Below are positions 1-11,949 of a DNA stretch of 64,000 bases, piece after piece; the first letter of the stretch is position 1; every line of letters begins with the position of its first letter. The stretch comes from Dissophora ornata. Its lineage: Eukaryota; Mortierellomycota; Mortierellomycetes; Mortierellales; Mortierellaceae. The translations under genes were made by a program, and so were the position numbers. The DNA lies in NCBI GenBank assembly GCA_025201705.1, contig MU616584.1, positions 34,574 to 98,573 on the forward strand, written 5' to 3'. The notes beneath the pieces were generated by a model. The model was given only the letters and a program-made list of their open reading frames with translations, ran no database searches and was not told the origin of the DNA.

Positions 1-860
1 GATTGCGGTATCTGAGTGTTGTTGACACCACCCGTTGGGTGTCTACTGCCATAGATGCGACATTGAGCTTCGGTTAACCGTTTTCTGCGCTTCAGTCATA
101 TTCCTGCATCATCGACTCGAGCGCTGGATTCTGGACCGCTCCTCTGTGCGAGGGAACACTGACCCGATTCGAAAAAGATCGATCCTGTGCGCATCTCTCT
201 CCCCTCTCCCTTGTGGGTGATATTATTACATCGTTCTCAATGACATTCCCCCCCCTTTAATTCGTTCTTTGGACAGACTGCACTACAACGAGGAAAAACA
301 ACAAAAAACTAGAGCTGTGCATGTGCGTGTCTGCGTGGAGAGGCGATGGTGTGGTTGTTTTGTTTGTGGATGGAAGAGAAGACACAGGCGACCATGGGTG
401 GGTGAAGAGACAACGACAGTGGATAATTGATACTGTCCACTGTTTTTTCTTTGGACAAGACTTATTCCAACAAATCAAAACATGCGTATTACTCATGCCA
501 ATTCAATATTCCGGACCATTCCACGTATCAACTAGACTCGTAAGCACAACGAGACGCCGCTCGTCACACACTACCCTGGTTTATTCCCTGGTACGATCCA
601 CGCCGCGCAAGGTATCATCGCCTCTGGATTGCCCGATTGCGCTGTTCCCTCTCCACGTTTTGCAGTTTCCATCTATTTGTCCCGCCGCGACTTTAATTCT
701 TTTTTTACACTCCTCGTTCTCTCTGTCGCCATCCTTCAACACTTTCGCCAGCTCCACCTTCATTTTTCAAGTCTTTGAGTTCCCGTTATCCACCGTTACA
801 CCCTGTCAAGGTTACCCTCGTTCAATAACTCAATGCACACTAACACAGCCTTCTTGTGTG
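1..860. other. Upstream region of the Myb-like gene
   Basis: I see no separate gene here. The reading frame of the gene at 861 is open upstream as far as 321, with in-frame ATGs at 321 and 492. The composition there is leader-like (pyrimidine-rich, rich in TTC/CTC), so I treat it as 5' untranslated sequence. A longer N-terminus cannot be excluded. Confidence 0.4.
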
Positions 861-3800
861 ATGTCTTCTACTAGACTTGTTCCTGCTGATCCAAAGATAC
901 TGCCAGATCGACACGACATGGCTGATTCCACTCATACGCAGACGCCGTCTCCTGCAACGTCTGCGAACAAACCAATGGCAGGCAACAGTCCATCGCCTGC
1001 GCCTTCTCTTTCTTCGACCTCTGTTGTGCCATCCGCAGCCAAAGATCTCGAGCGAGATCAAACCGACGACAATTTAAACGTCCGCCACCATCAGCGTAGC
1101 TACTCAAATAGTGAGCACCATCAGCAGCCTCTATCGCCACGGCATTCTCGACATTCGCCCAGCTCTGGCCCCACAGCTCCAGGCTCATATGGCGAACCCC
1201 ATCAACGGATGCAGGAACAGCGGTCATATTACGCCCCAGGATCTGGTCAGGAATATGGCACACCATGGTCCCAGCAGCCGCATGCCAGGGATGGCAGCTA
1301 CGCTGACCCTCGTGAGCGGTACCCGCCAGCAAGGTACAAACCGATTAGGCCGATTCGTGTTGAGTTTGTAGTTTTGGACGGCGTATGATTAGGCAATCAG
1401 GGGTGGTTGAATCGCCTGCGATCTATTGGTCCATCCGATTTGTTTCGGTTTCTCACTGCAAACAATCCAGCTCCAGTCCACATCCAGTCCAGCCCAGTCT
1501 GTGTGAAAACTTGTTTGTGATACATACGCATCTGACACATTGACGCGTTCCGCATCACTCCACTTCCATGTCTTTTATGCGATATAGCCCATATAACCAA
1601 GAGGCACCCTACTACAACAGCTCAAATTGGTCCCGCGCCGAATCCCCCTCCTCGGGCCAGTCTGCCTACAAGCACCTCTCATTCACTCGTCACGGATCAG
1701 CACTGCGGCCACGATCTCCGCCATCAACATCACAATCCTACTCCTCACACAATTCTGACAGCGCAGTCCAAAGATCATATCCTCCCACTGTACATCACTC
1801 GGCCATGCCGCCCTCGCCCGTGGGACCTATCCCAGGGGCACACCACTCTCCAGAGACATATCAGGCCAAACGTCATCGCATCGACTCAGACTCTGAGGGA
1901 TACTCGGACCACGAAGCCAGGTATCGCCATCGTCACGACCAGATCCATGACTCAAAGTCACTTCGAGAGCGGGAGCCCTACCATACATCCCCATATCAGT
2001 ATGCGGACCCTACTCCTAGCAAGTCCCATGGATATGCTGACCCCTCTAGAGATCACCATTCAATGTCGATGTATCCAGCATCTGCGCCTCCTGACGGACT
2101 TCCTGCTCTTGCGCCACGACCTTCTCGGTATAGCATGGAGGAGGATTCCGGGTCAAACAATGCCCATCGCATGCAGCAGCATCCAATGCACACCCAGATC
2201 AAGCGGGAAGCCGCATCCGGTACCGAACCATTCAAGATCCAGTCGGCTCGCGGAACCCCCAAGGGACCACTTCCTATAGATGTCCAGATCGGCCTATTGA
2301 GCAGTGTTCTCAAGCACGACCCTTTCAACTGCGCCATTCGCAAAACTACACAGGCTTGGGAGTTGATTTCGAGAGAACAAGGCATCCGCGCCCGAACATG
2401 CTCTCGACGATTTGACAATATCATTCAGGCAAGCATTGCTGGACGCGACCGACCTGTTGGAACGGAAGAGCAGCAGGCGACCAAGAAGAAGCTTCTGGAA
2501 CAGCTCTTTGAGATGATGAATCAACCCCAGGCACTCAAGAGGATGCAAAAGAAACGCCGATATCGTTCGGAAGACACGGATAGGCGCCTACTTCAGGAAA
2601 CCATTCGACTGAACCCGTTTGCACAAAAAGTCGGCCAAGTGGCCAAGGCCTGGGAAGATGTGCGGGATGCCCTCAATATGAAGGTCCACGCTCGTCAGTG
2701 CATCCGTAGAGTCAACCGGATGGTGAAGCCGTATCAGCTTCGTGAGCGCATGTACAAAGGCAACATTCCCGAGGAGATGAAGGAGGCCAACGATGATCTC
2801 GTGAAGCAGGTCATTCAGCTTATGCGCAGTGCTGGACAGGGCGGTACGCTAGATGACGCCTGCAACTCGAACGACGAAGACAGCAACTCCTGCCTATCGG
2901 ATTCGGACGAACAAGACCATGATGATCACTACATGGACTCGAAAGCGCAGGAGAATGCCCAGGAAGACGATGAGCTGGAGGAGGATGAAGATGAGGATAT
3001 GCTTTCCCGTAGTGAGTCTGAGCAGCGCAATGCACAGAGGACCCAGGATGACAGTGCACAGCATGGCGCCACCACGCCTATCTCGCCCACAGCTCCTTCC
3101 CAGAACTCACCCTCCACTCAGGCAACGACGCCGTCGCTCTCTGCTTCAACCTCTGGACACGCATCTGCCCCAACGACTCCAGCCAAGAGAGGCCGACCTC
3201 GCAACCCAGTGTCGACCGCACAGCCCAATCGACCTGCTAGTCGTTCTTCTCTGGACAGGACAAGGCATGCACCCGCGCATAGCAACCGCGCCTGGGAAGG
3301 AGAGAATGAATCCAAGACTTCGCGTCCTCTGACTAACGGTAATCTTGAGGATGGATCTGTGAAGCAGACCACCCCACTCTCGTCCCCACTTCCTGCGCAT
3401 TCGCCTTCTGCTGCTTCTCTTCCAGGCTCTGGCCATGCCCGCCATTACTCGCAAGGCGAGTATGTCGACTCTAATGAATACAAGAGACACGCAAAGCATG
3501 CGCGAACCAGCAGTAGAGGTCCAGACATGTCGATAGATTCGGTTCGTGCCCATCATGGTCGCGATAGAGAGGAGCCTGGATACAGATATGGCCACCATGC
3601 TGGCAGAGGTTCTGCTATAGACTCGCGCGGACGTCCCATCTTGCCGCCTTCATCGACTCACGATATCACGGCGGATGGATACAACAGACGTGGACACCAT
3701 GCTGGCCCAGAGGAGGCGGCCGATTCGCTAATGTCGCCCTCACCAACAGCTCAGCAGTACCGGGATATGATGAATGAGCTGCGTGGCCTTCGGGAACGTC

Positions 3801-4180
3801 TCGTGCAGATGGACGAGTTTCGACGTGTGGAGATAGATAAGCAGGCGTCAATGATGTACACCATGGAAAAGCTACAGATCCAGATGCAACAACAACAGCA
3901 ACAGCTCAGCCATTTGCAGAATCAGCTCCGATATGGATACTCTTCGCAGTCACATCAGCAGGCACCTCCACCACATTCACCTCATCATTCTCATCAACAG
4001 CCGCATTCTCAGGGACCTCCAGGGACAGCTCCAACTTCAGGAGGTCCACCCTCTGGTGGGCGCTATCCTCCTCAGATGGACGGAAGACCTTCAGATCGTC
4101 AAGGACCAGAGATGACACACCATGTGTCATACTCTCGCTCAGATAGTCACTATCCCCCCCGCGACCGCGATCTTCGATAA
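861..4180 (+). CDS. Myb/SANT-like duplicated-domain nuclear regulator, about 1021 aa
   Basis: Two exons, 861-1333 and 1588-4180; the intron (GTACAA...ATATAG) keeps the frame. The protein is mostly disordered. Its core holds two similar helical blocks of about 80 residues, near 384-470 and 481-570. Both share a Leu-Leu / N-or-D-PF / AW / C-x-RR pattern, so they look like an internal duplication of a Myb/SANT-like helix-turn-helix. After them come an acidic Ser/Asp/Glu segment (about 578-635), an AT-hook-like KRGRPRNP near 689, and a C-terminal coiled coil with a Gln run (about 877-940). Role inferred: DNA-binding or chromatin-associated regulator. I cannot name an ortholog. The start at 861 is the best ATG; the one at 918 is an alternative. 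Confidence 0.75.
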
Positions 4181-4674
4181 ACCGCCCACTTTTTTTTCTT
4201 TTTGTTTTATTTTTCTTCTTTATATATATATTTTTGTTCTGACGAAGCGCTATTTGCTCGTCTCCCTCCCCACTCGCTCTTCTTTTAATATTTCTTCTTT
4301 GATCTGCTTCAGTCATTACCGATAGATTATTCACATTCGTTCTATCTTGTTTTGTTCTCTTTATTGTTTTTCTCTATACCAACACAAAAAAAAAAAGTTG
4401 CTTGTCTATACTCTTTTATTACTACTATGTATAGGTTATCTGGGATGCACTCTTAGGCCAAGTTCAATCAAATCCCCCCCCTTCTTGCCTCATCGTGTAC
4501 ATGTACAGTACAATAAAGTCCATGCTTAAAAAAATGTCTAGATACTTGGGCTTTAATGACACTTCTGCTCAAACGTGGAATCGTGCGCGTCTAGTGTTGG
4601 TTTAAGGCGCGAAAAGCAGCAAACGTCGCCTTCTTTTTATCACAGATATTACATTTGGGAGAGAATTTCCATAT
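4181..4674. other. Convergent intergenic region
   Basis: Lies between two converging genes, the Myb-like gene (+) and the TBC gene (-). T-rich runs and an AATAAA-like signal (CAATAAAG near 4510) suit 3' ends. I see no other feature. Confidence 0.4.
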
Positions 4675-6630
4675 TTAAAGGCTGTCATCAGAATTCTGTC
4701 GCACCAAAATCTCATGTCGCAGGTTGAACGCCTCGTTGATGATCTAGAATGCAGACAGGATCGAAGAATGCGTTAGAAATACCGCCAAAACAATAGAACA
4801 AAGTACGCAAGTCGTAAAAGAATGTGGACCGAGCTGTGGAACCCGGATGTGAATGACGTACCCGATCCATGTCCAGATGAGGCAACCGCATCAACATCGT
4901 TCTGATCTCAGACTGCTCCAAATCCTCGAATCCCTCCTTAAGATGCTTCAGTATAGCTAGACAAGTATAAGGGTGCAAGTCGATCCAACCTGCGTCTGGG
5001 ATGGCGAAATACGTATCCCAAAGCCGCATCGTGTTCTCGAGCGACAGTTCCCTGGACAACATATACCGGAGTGCCGAAGCTGCCCATTCCTTGATGTCGA
5101 CCTCTTCCTCTTCAAAATAGCTGTACAGATCTGGGAGGAAAGTATGAAAGAGAGTCATGAACTTTGCTACGCCCTCGTTGATGCTCTCTTCGTTGAAATG
5201 GTCATCTACAAAGGAGCGTGGAAGCAAGGGCAAAAGTGGTCAGCATGCGACAGTCAAAGTCCAATGGAGCCACAAAACAAGACAAATGCTAAAGCAAAAA
5301 ATGTCAATGTTACTCATAGCGACGACATATCCCAAGGATGAATAACGCTTACCTAGCATGTTGATCATCTTCTCAAAACACAAATATGCATCCCACTCGC
5401 GCTTAATAGAGTACACGAACGGTGCACAAAGGTTCACCATGGCCGGATAGTACTGGACTTGATGGTTTTGGTTACAGTACGCACTAATGACCTCCTCAAA
5501 CAGCCTCGGGATATCTCTGCTCGACTCAATCTTGGTCTTGCGCATGTATCTAGAAATCTCACTCCGAACACGTTTTGAGGACCCGTTGGGCTCCTTGTCC
5601 AACTGCTCAAAGTCTTGCCGCCGCTGCTTCTGTGTTGACACTTCTTTGGATCGATCAGCGTCCTGTACCCCGAGCAAGTAGAGCCACACCTCCTATGAAT
5701 GACGGGGATATATGACAATCGGTTAGAACAACGACATTGCTCATTAGACGTTTTGGAACTCGAATGTCTACAAAACCGACCCTATCTAAAAAAACTCTTT
5801 CCATCAAAGCCGGATGTTTGCAAGGCAAACTGGAAGAAACTGCGCTGCTCTCTCTCTCTCTCTCTCTCTTTTGAACCTTCCCGCTGTTTTCTTCTTCCAT
5901 TCTCTTATCGCACTGGCATCTTTTACTCCCTTATCACTTCTCTTTTTCACTTCTTTTGGAGTACTGCCTCTCAAGGAGGAGGCGCATACAGCGAAATGAA
6001 TAAGTATGGAGTCATCCTGTAAGATAGAAGAATGATAAAACCAGAAAAATCCTGGGGCATTGATCGCCACCAAATAAACAGCCGCGATTATTCATTCAGT
6101 CGAGGGGTCTAGAAAGTGAAACCCTCGCAGGCGTTTTTTTTTTTTTTNNNNNNNNNNTGTCAGTTCACACAGATGTACATTCGAAACACCCGCAAAGAAA
6201 ACCAAATCAAGGATTCGTTCTTGTTTTCCGTGGACTGGGTATAGTCGATTACAAACTGAGACGGTTGTCTGTCTTCGCAGGAAAAAAATTGACTTACCCC
6301 TCGCACTTCTCGCGAAATGCCGTAGCGGGCATAGTCTCGCAGCTTGGGGACTTCGACCCAGACCTCAGAGCTCAGGACCTCCTCATACTCTTCTACGGTG
6401 ATAGCAGTCTCGTCCTGTGTAGTGTAATTGAACCGTCTTGAGCTGGGGGATGAGGACGAGCTGGAGGAGGAAGGTCCACTTCCGATCGGGCTATGGTAGT
6501 GGTGATGCTGAAGGCGGAGGCCAGTATTTTGGGCGGCAGAGTGCGACATCCCTGTCAAGCGCTGGCGCGAGTGCTGGGAAAGCTGCTGTTGCTGCTGAAC
6601 TGCGGACTGTGGAGGAGAGGAAAGTAGCAT
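4675..6630 (-). CDS. TBC (Rab-GAP) domain protein, 361 aa, non-canonical Gln finger
   Basis: Four exons on the minus strand: 6630-6298, 5692-5353, 5205-4862 and 4743-4675. All junctions are GT-AG and in phase. Residues 1-90 are Gln/Ser-rich and disordered. From about 95 the chain follows a TBC fold: LRDYARYGI, then EVWLYLLG, an R-x-E-I-S-R block with candidate Arg finger R159, and a C-terminal LDMDR-IINEAFNLRHEIL block. The usual Y-x-Q-G-M Gln-finger motif reads Y-Y-P-A-M here (P194), so canonical dual-finger GAP catalysis looks doubtful. The family normally regulates Rab GTPases at membranes. Intron 1 (605 bases) contains a CT microsatellite and the 10-N gap. The subfamily is not identified. 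Confidence 0.85.
6148..6157. other. Assembly gap (10 N)
   Basis: Ten N directly after a T homopolymer inside intron 1 of the TBC gene. The true length is unknown, so that intron may be longer than it appears. Confidence 0.99.
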
Positions 6631-7166
6631 TGGGGGGGTGTGTGTTTTTTTGTCTTTGCAAATGTGTTTATGATTTGGCCAGCGCAGAAATGAAATTAAA
6701 CAAGTCAGGCTATGATGAAGGATATTGTTGGTTTAGGAAGAAGAATAAAAGAACAGGCAACATCGAGCGTCGAGGCATGGGCAGAAGGACCAGCGGGACA
6801 AGAAATCAGGAATCGGATGGAGAGAGAGAGGGAAGGATGGAAAAGGAGCGAACGAGGATGAGAGTGCGATTCATGATTGCCATGGCAGTGTTGTTTTGCC
6901 TTCTGCCTCTTCGCCCAATCCCCACTTGATGTCCGCGCTTTCACATTGGGTCTTGGATTTGAAATCTCCGTCATCTTCCTGCACGGAACAGTGCGGCCCT
7001 TCGGTTGCGCGTAAAATAGGATTATGCAGCTCCGACTCTTGCCATCGTAATCCCCGGTGATAAGTCAATGATTATCACCTGCAGAAACTTATCTTGCCGG
7101 GATCGACACTCGACATCTCCGGTTCACTTGATTTTATTTTTTTTCCTTTGCACTATTGTGTATATG
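6631..7166. other. TBC promoter and 3' flank of the LCB3-like gene
   Basis: Separates the start of the TBC gene from the stop of the LCB3-like gene, both on the minus strand. An open stretch at 6871-6995 (minus) could be an alternative last exon of the LCB3-like gene, reached through acceptors near 6980-6990. I prefer the nearer TAG at 7167. Confidence 0.3.
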
Positions 7167-9313
7167 CTACGAGCGCAAGTGGGACGTACCGAGACCGATG
7201 AACTCAAACATAATCGGGATACTATCCACAGCCAGCCAGCCAATGCCTAAGAACGATTGAGAACAGGCGCCACATGTTAGCTTCATGCCAATCGTCATAG
7301 AGAACAAACTGCGCTGTCTAACTAATTCAGCTGTTACCTGCGTAGACCACGGTTTTAATGACAATGTCGACATCAAACCGTGCCCAGCTTGGATGCTCCG
7401 CCTCGAATTTTTCCGTAGCAATCCTTTCTGACTCATCCAGCTCGATTTCTGGCTTTACACAATCGCCATCCAGTGCTGCTAATGACGCTACCGTCTCCTT
7501 TTCCTGCTGTTCCAGGCGCGCCTTGCTGACATGGGAAGGACGAAGTCCAAAGCGCTCTTTGGTCTCAATATCGTAACCCTCCGCAGTCTGTATGCTAGAG
7601 TGTTTGGACGATCGACTCTGAGAAAATTGCTCATGGATGTCCATGGTCGACTGTGGACCCACGATCTCAATGGACGAGTCAGCCAAAGCCTGCAAATCCA
7701 TGACAGAGGGGACACGACCAATTGGTTGACTCCGTAGGTTTCCATACGTCCTGTAGATACATGAGATAGGTGAGATGATTAACGCCTTGAGATCGACGAT
7801 TGCAATTTTTTTAAAAAAAAAGTGCCTACTTTGCAGAGACGAAATGGGTCCGCGGTGGCAGATTGAAGTATCTGTATAGTGGAGGTAAGACGATGTAGAG
7901 AAGTTTCTTTGCTACCATGCGCCAGGTGAAGATGACTGCCAGCCCAAACACAAATCGCAAGATCGACTTGGGAAGACCGAGAGCGGTGTCATAGTGAACG
8001 ATGCCACTGTGGCCGCCGGCGCTGATGGCGTACTTGGAGAGAGCAAAGTGCTGACTAGCAGGGAACACACCCATGATTACTGCCATGGTGGTAACACTAT
8101 TGCCATCCATGACACCGTACAGAGTGAGCGATGAATGTAAGCGCGATGAAGCGGCAAAGGAATATGAAAATATCGCAAATGTCGCCACACCTTACCCATC
8201 GTCGACACATGGACAGCTGTCCATGGTTTCAGGGATACTCCGGATAAGATGAATGCCTCCAAATATGATCGCAATGATAACTAGGGTCGCGAGCGGATGA
8301 ATTGCTTGATAAATAAAAAAACGCATAAGGTAGTGGGAACTCGCAGACCGGGTCAATAGTCCCTACCTTTCCAGCTGGGGTTGGTCATTAGAGCGTCAAT
8401 AGAGTCATGAAAGGCCCATTGGGATGCCCATACTACAACACCAATGATAGTTCCTCCGACGATATCCGTCTTTGTGTGCATGCCGCAATAGAGCCGACCA
8501 AAAATCACACTGAAAAGGTACACGATGAGGCCAAAGACTGAGGCGACCTTGGCAACAACAGACCAGTCCGAGATGAGCAAATACGAGAGAAGGTATAGTG
8601 CGATTGAGGTTGCATTGCTCGTGTGTGTGGAGGGGAAGCCGTACTCGAGATGCACTGTTTATTTAGTGAATCCAGTCGACGGGAGGAAGTGTTTAGTGAA
8701 CCAGGCAACAGCCATACGCCAAAAGGTGGGGCGAGTGAGACGTGCAAGAGTACGCAGCGTTAGTGGTTTACCTCGCTTGGACCGAGAGAGGCGTATCAGA
8801 GGCGGTGAGAGAGGTCGAGGGAGGCAGAGATAGTCTTTGACCCATGAGGTTACGAAGACGCCAACGCAGGCCACGTTCACAAAGCCGCGCGCGAACACAG
8901 AGTGTCCGTACCAGAACATGATCGGAAGGATACACACGAAGAAGAGGGGATGGCCCGCAAAGGCTGTCAATGTGAAGTAGCTGTCGAGGAACGGCGTCCG
9001 CCATTGTTCCTAGAATGGTCGGTTGTGCGCGATGCGCGACAAGGGCAGTGGTCAGAGCACGCTCAATTGCAGAGAGACGTGGGCTTGTTCAATTTGAGTT
9101 GTGTGTAAATACCTGGAGAGCTGCAAGATCCCCCGTCTCGCTCCTGACCCAAGGAAGCATCCTCCGACGCAGCGCGCTCCTCAGAGGACTCATTCTCTGT
9201 GAGTAGAGATTGTCCGAGTAGATGCCGGCATCGCGGTCGTCAGCTCCGTTGACGACGATAAAGGAATCAGCGGGCGGGGGAGGTACTGGTGCCAGCACTC
9301 CTGCTTCCTTCAT
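7167..9313 (-). CDS. LCB3/YSR2-like sphingoid-base-1-phosphate phosphatase (PAP2 superfamily), about 531 aa
   Basis: Seven minus-strand exons: 9313-9113, 9009-8772, 8654-8367, 8304-8196, 8096-7830, 7750-7338 and 7246-7167. All are in phase. The three PAP2 motifs are present in order: K125-x6-R-P (KDYLCLPRP), P-S-T-H157, and G-R200-x5-H206-x3-D210. They sit among about eight hydrophobic segments, with a hydrophilic loop encoded by exon 6. Known LCB3/SGPP enzymes dephosphorylate dihydrosphingosine- or phytosphingosine-1-phosphate in the ER, feeding long-chain bases back into ceramide. PSTH rather than PSGH in motif 2 is a variant I consider compatible with this family. The divergent neighbour is a NAPE-PLD-like lipid hydrolase, so the pair could share a promoter. 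The last exon is the least certain. Confidence 0.85.
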
Positions 9314-9801
9314 TTTTTATTGTGGGATGGTTCTTTGCTGCGCTGAACTCTCTTTCTGTCCTCTTTGCGTTTGAGTTGTTGCGCTCTTCCAACGGCGCAA
9401 TGCGAGGAGGTCGAGAGGGAGGGATTGAGGGAAATGGGAGGGGGAGAGATGAACAGTTGATGGATGGCAAATGCAGGGCCCCTATTAAGAACCAGTGCAC
9501 ATAATTGGTTTTGATGCTCTCTTGCCCTGACTGTCGGATAAAACCTTATGAAATCATCAACAACCATCTCTTTCGATCGCTACTCCTCTTCCTCGTCGTC
9601 TCGCGGCTTGTCCCTTTCAGTACACGCCTCCTTCCAGCCACATCCACAACAAACCCACTTGGCTGGCATATTGGAGCCATCTCGTTCACCCGCACGAAGC
9701 CATCCACACACCCATCACACACCCTTGCTACACGTCTGGCTCCCTGAGGCATCTCCCTGCAGATCGACTGATACATACCTCGCACCTTCTGCCAGCAAGC
9801 T
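9314..9801. promoter_or_regulatory. Bidirectional promoter between two lipid-metabolism genes
   Basis: A 488-base divergent region between the LCB3-like gene (-) and the NAPE-PLD-like gene (+). It contains an upstream ATG at 9548 whose 98-codon frame runs past the main start at 9802 and stops at 9844. If the transcript starts upstream of 9548, this overlapping frame would lower translation of the main product. I see no clear TATA box. Confidence 0.4.
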
Positions 9802-11838
9802 ATGTTTGCTCAGCGGTCTAGATGGGTCGCTGCAACAGGCTTGACCCTCCTCGGCGCCGCCACGTATCGGCATCGACATTCAATTGCTCATCTCATAGGC
9901 GCAGAAGACAAAGGTAGAACATCAATCCTGCCCTGCCCATCTTCCATTGCCCAGCCTTTTCCCTCGCTGGTATCGCTTTGCTTTTTGCGTCTAGCTGGAC
10001 CAGACCCTGCATCGCCTCTCGCAACAATGATGTTCTTGGCAAAAAAAGCAAAAATCTATTTCTCAACCGATCCCGATCGTCTCGGAAACGCGTACACTCC
10101 TCGTGCATGCGCAGCATGGTTTTCATTTCCCTTAAAAAGAAACAATGACCATTTCGACAACTAAACTTATTTTATTTCCCACTCATCCCCCCCAACAACG
10201 ACATTCACAACCAACAACGATGACTTTGACATCAGCCAAGAACAAGGGAGAGCTGCCAGCGCACCATGAGGCCGATGGCAAGGGCTTCGTGAATCCATGG
10301 CCTAGCTTCCACAATCACGGCACCATCGCTGCCTTCAGGATGATGTTGATCGAATTTGACCGCAAGCGCTCCAAAGTCACAGCCGCGACCAAGCTGCCAA
10401 AGGTGTTAGACCTCAACATGAGCTTAGTCGACTCGTTCAGTCTTCCAAAGCAGGGGGCTGAAGATGGCGCCCGACATGGCAAGGTCTCAACGACCTGGCT
10501 GGGACAGTACGTCGCCCCCCCCTCTCCATCGTTCTTCTTGCACAAGATGGCGAAACCGGTGGCCGCCCTGTTAACGTTCTGAATTCCTCTTTGTTGTGTC
10601 ACGTACAGTGCTTGTTTCCTAGTGCAGGTTGAGGGTGTCAACATCCTGTTCGACCCCGTCTTCTCAGATCGATGCAGCCCTAGTCAGTTGGTCGGCCCAA
10701 AGAGGATCACTCCACCGCCCTGCAAACTGGACGAGTTGCCCCGCATTGACATTGTGGTGATCAGTCATAACCATTACGACCACCTGGATTTGAATACTAT
10801 CCTTCAGCTGCAAAAGGACCATAAGCCATACTTTTTCGTGCCTCTTGGCAATAAGGCGTGGTTTGATTCCATTGGTATCAAGGACAAGGTTGCGGAGTGC
10901 GACTGGTAAGGTTTTTGAATACAGGACGAAGTTAGTCACTGCCGCCAAAAAAAAACCCCACCTCCTCACTCTTCTCCTCCACAGGTGGGATGAGCATGAG
11001 CTCACGTTCCATGATAACAAGTCACACGTCAAGGTGATTTGTACGCCTTGCCAGCACTTCACCGGTCGATCCCTTCACGACCGCTACAAGACACTTTGGG
11101 CCTCATGGGTCGTTGAGACGATTCCAAAACACGCTTCTGAAAAGAAGACCAAAGTATTTTTCGGAGGGTAAGAGCGATGCGTATGACGAAGCAAACAATA
11201 GTTCTGTGCAAAAAAGAAAGATTTTGCTAGCGTTTCGGCTAACGCTTTTCCATGAACATGACGCATATTCGAATGCCTACAGAGATACGGGATATAGATA
11301 TGTCCCTAAGGGTGCAAACGAGAACGCGATGCCACACTGCCCTGCTTTTAAGGAGATCGGGGATCGCGTTGGGCCGTTTGATTTGTCGATGATTCCTATT
11401 GGAGCCTATAGCCCGCGATGGTTCATGTCCCCGATCCATTGCTCGCCCGAGGATGCGGTCAGGCTCCACGAGGACATTCGCTCAAAACGCAGTGTTGGCA
11501 TGCACTGGGGCACTGTAAGTAGCTACAGTAGCAAAACAGCACAATCTCCTTGGGCGTGTTTTGTTTTGATTTCTGTTTTTCTGTTTTTCTGTTTTTCTGT
11601 TTTCTGTTGCAATTTAATATCCTTCATTTGAAAACTAACAGTTCCTTTTTTTATATATCTTTAATTGCGAATCTGCGACATATTGGAAATATCTCGTTTG
11701 TTGTTGTAGTGGGTCTTGACTGATGAGGACGTGACAGAGCCTCCAAAGCGTTTGGAGGCCGAGATGAAGAACCGTGGACATGACCCTGCCACATTCAACA
11801 CTGTACAAATTGGAGAGACGCTTGTTGTGGATGTGTAA
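9802..11838 (+). CDS. NAPE-PLD/FMP30-like zinc phosphodiesterase (metallo-beta-lactamase fold), 407 aa
   Basis: Six in-phase exons: 9802-9913, 10236-10506, 10609-10905, 10985-11167, 11283-11514 and 11710-11838. The N-terminus has one hydrophobic segment (about 8-20), as expected for a membrane anchor. The fold begins at a WLGHA-type strand, then VEGVNILFDP. The metal motif H-x-H-x-D-H is at 181-186 (HNHYDH), followed by TPCQHFTGR, a GGDTGY loop with a candidate bridging Asp, and MHWGT. This order matches N-acyl-phosphatidylethanolamine phospholipase D and yeast Fmp30, which release N-acylethanolamines. The yeast protein is mitochondrial; location here is inferred only from the anchor. Confidence in the family is high; the substrate is inferred. 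Confidence 0.9.
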
Positions 11839-11949
11839 ACAAACCAAGGTGTAATCTCCCAGTGATGTTACCCCTTGCCTTGACCCATTTGTGATAACCA
11901 AATAAAAACGCGTTTTTTTTGGTATTCATTATCATTCAGTTGCTTGGAC

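Noticed and set aside
321..860. Upstream in-frame extension of the Myb-like gene
   Set aside because: Open but with leader-type composition; kept as 5' untranslated sequence.
5240..5345. Plus-strand ORFs across the TBC introns
   Set aside because: Shadows of the minus-strand TBC exons and introns.
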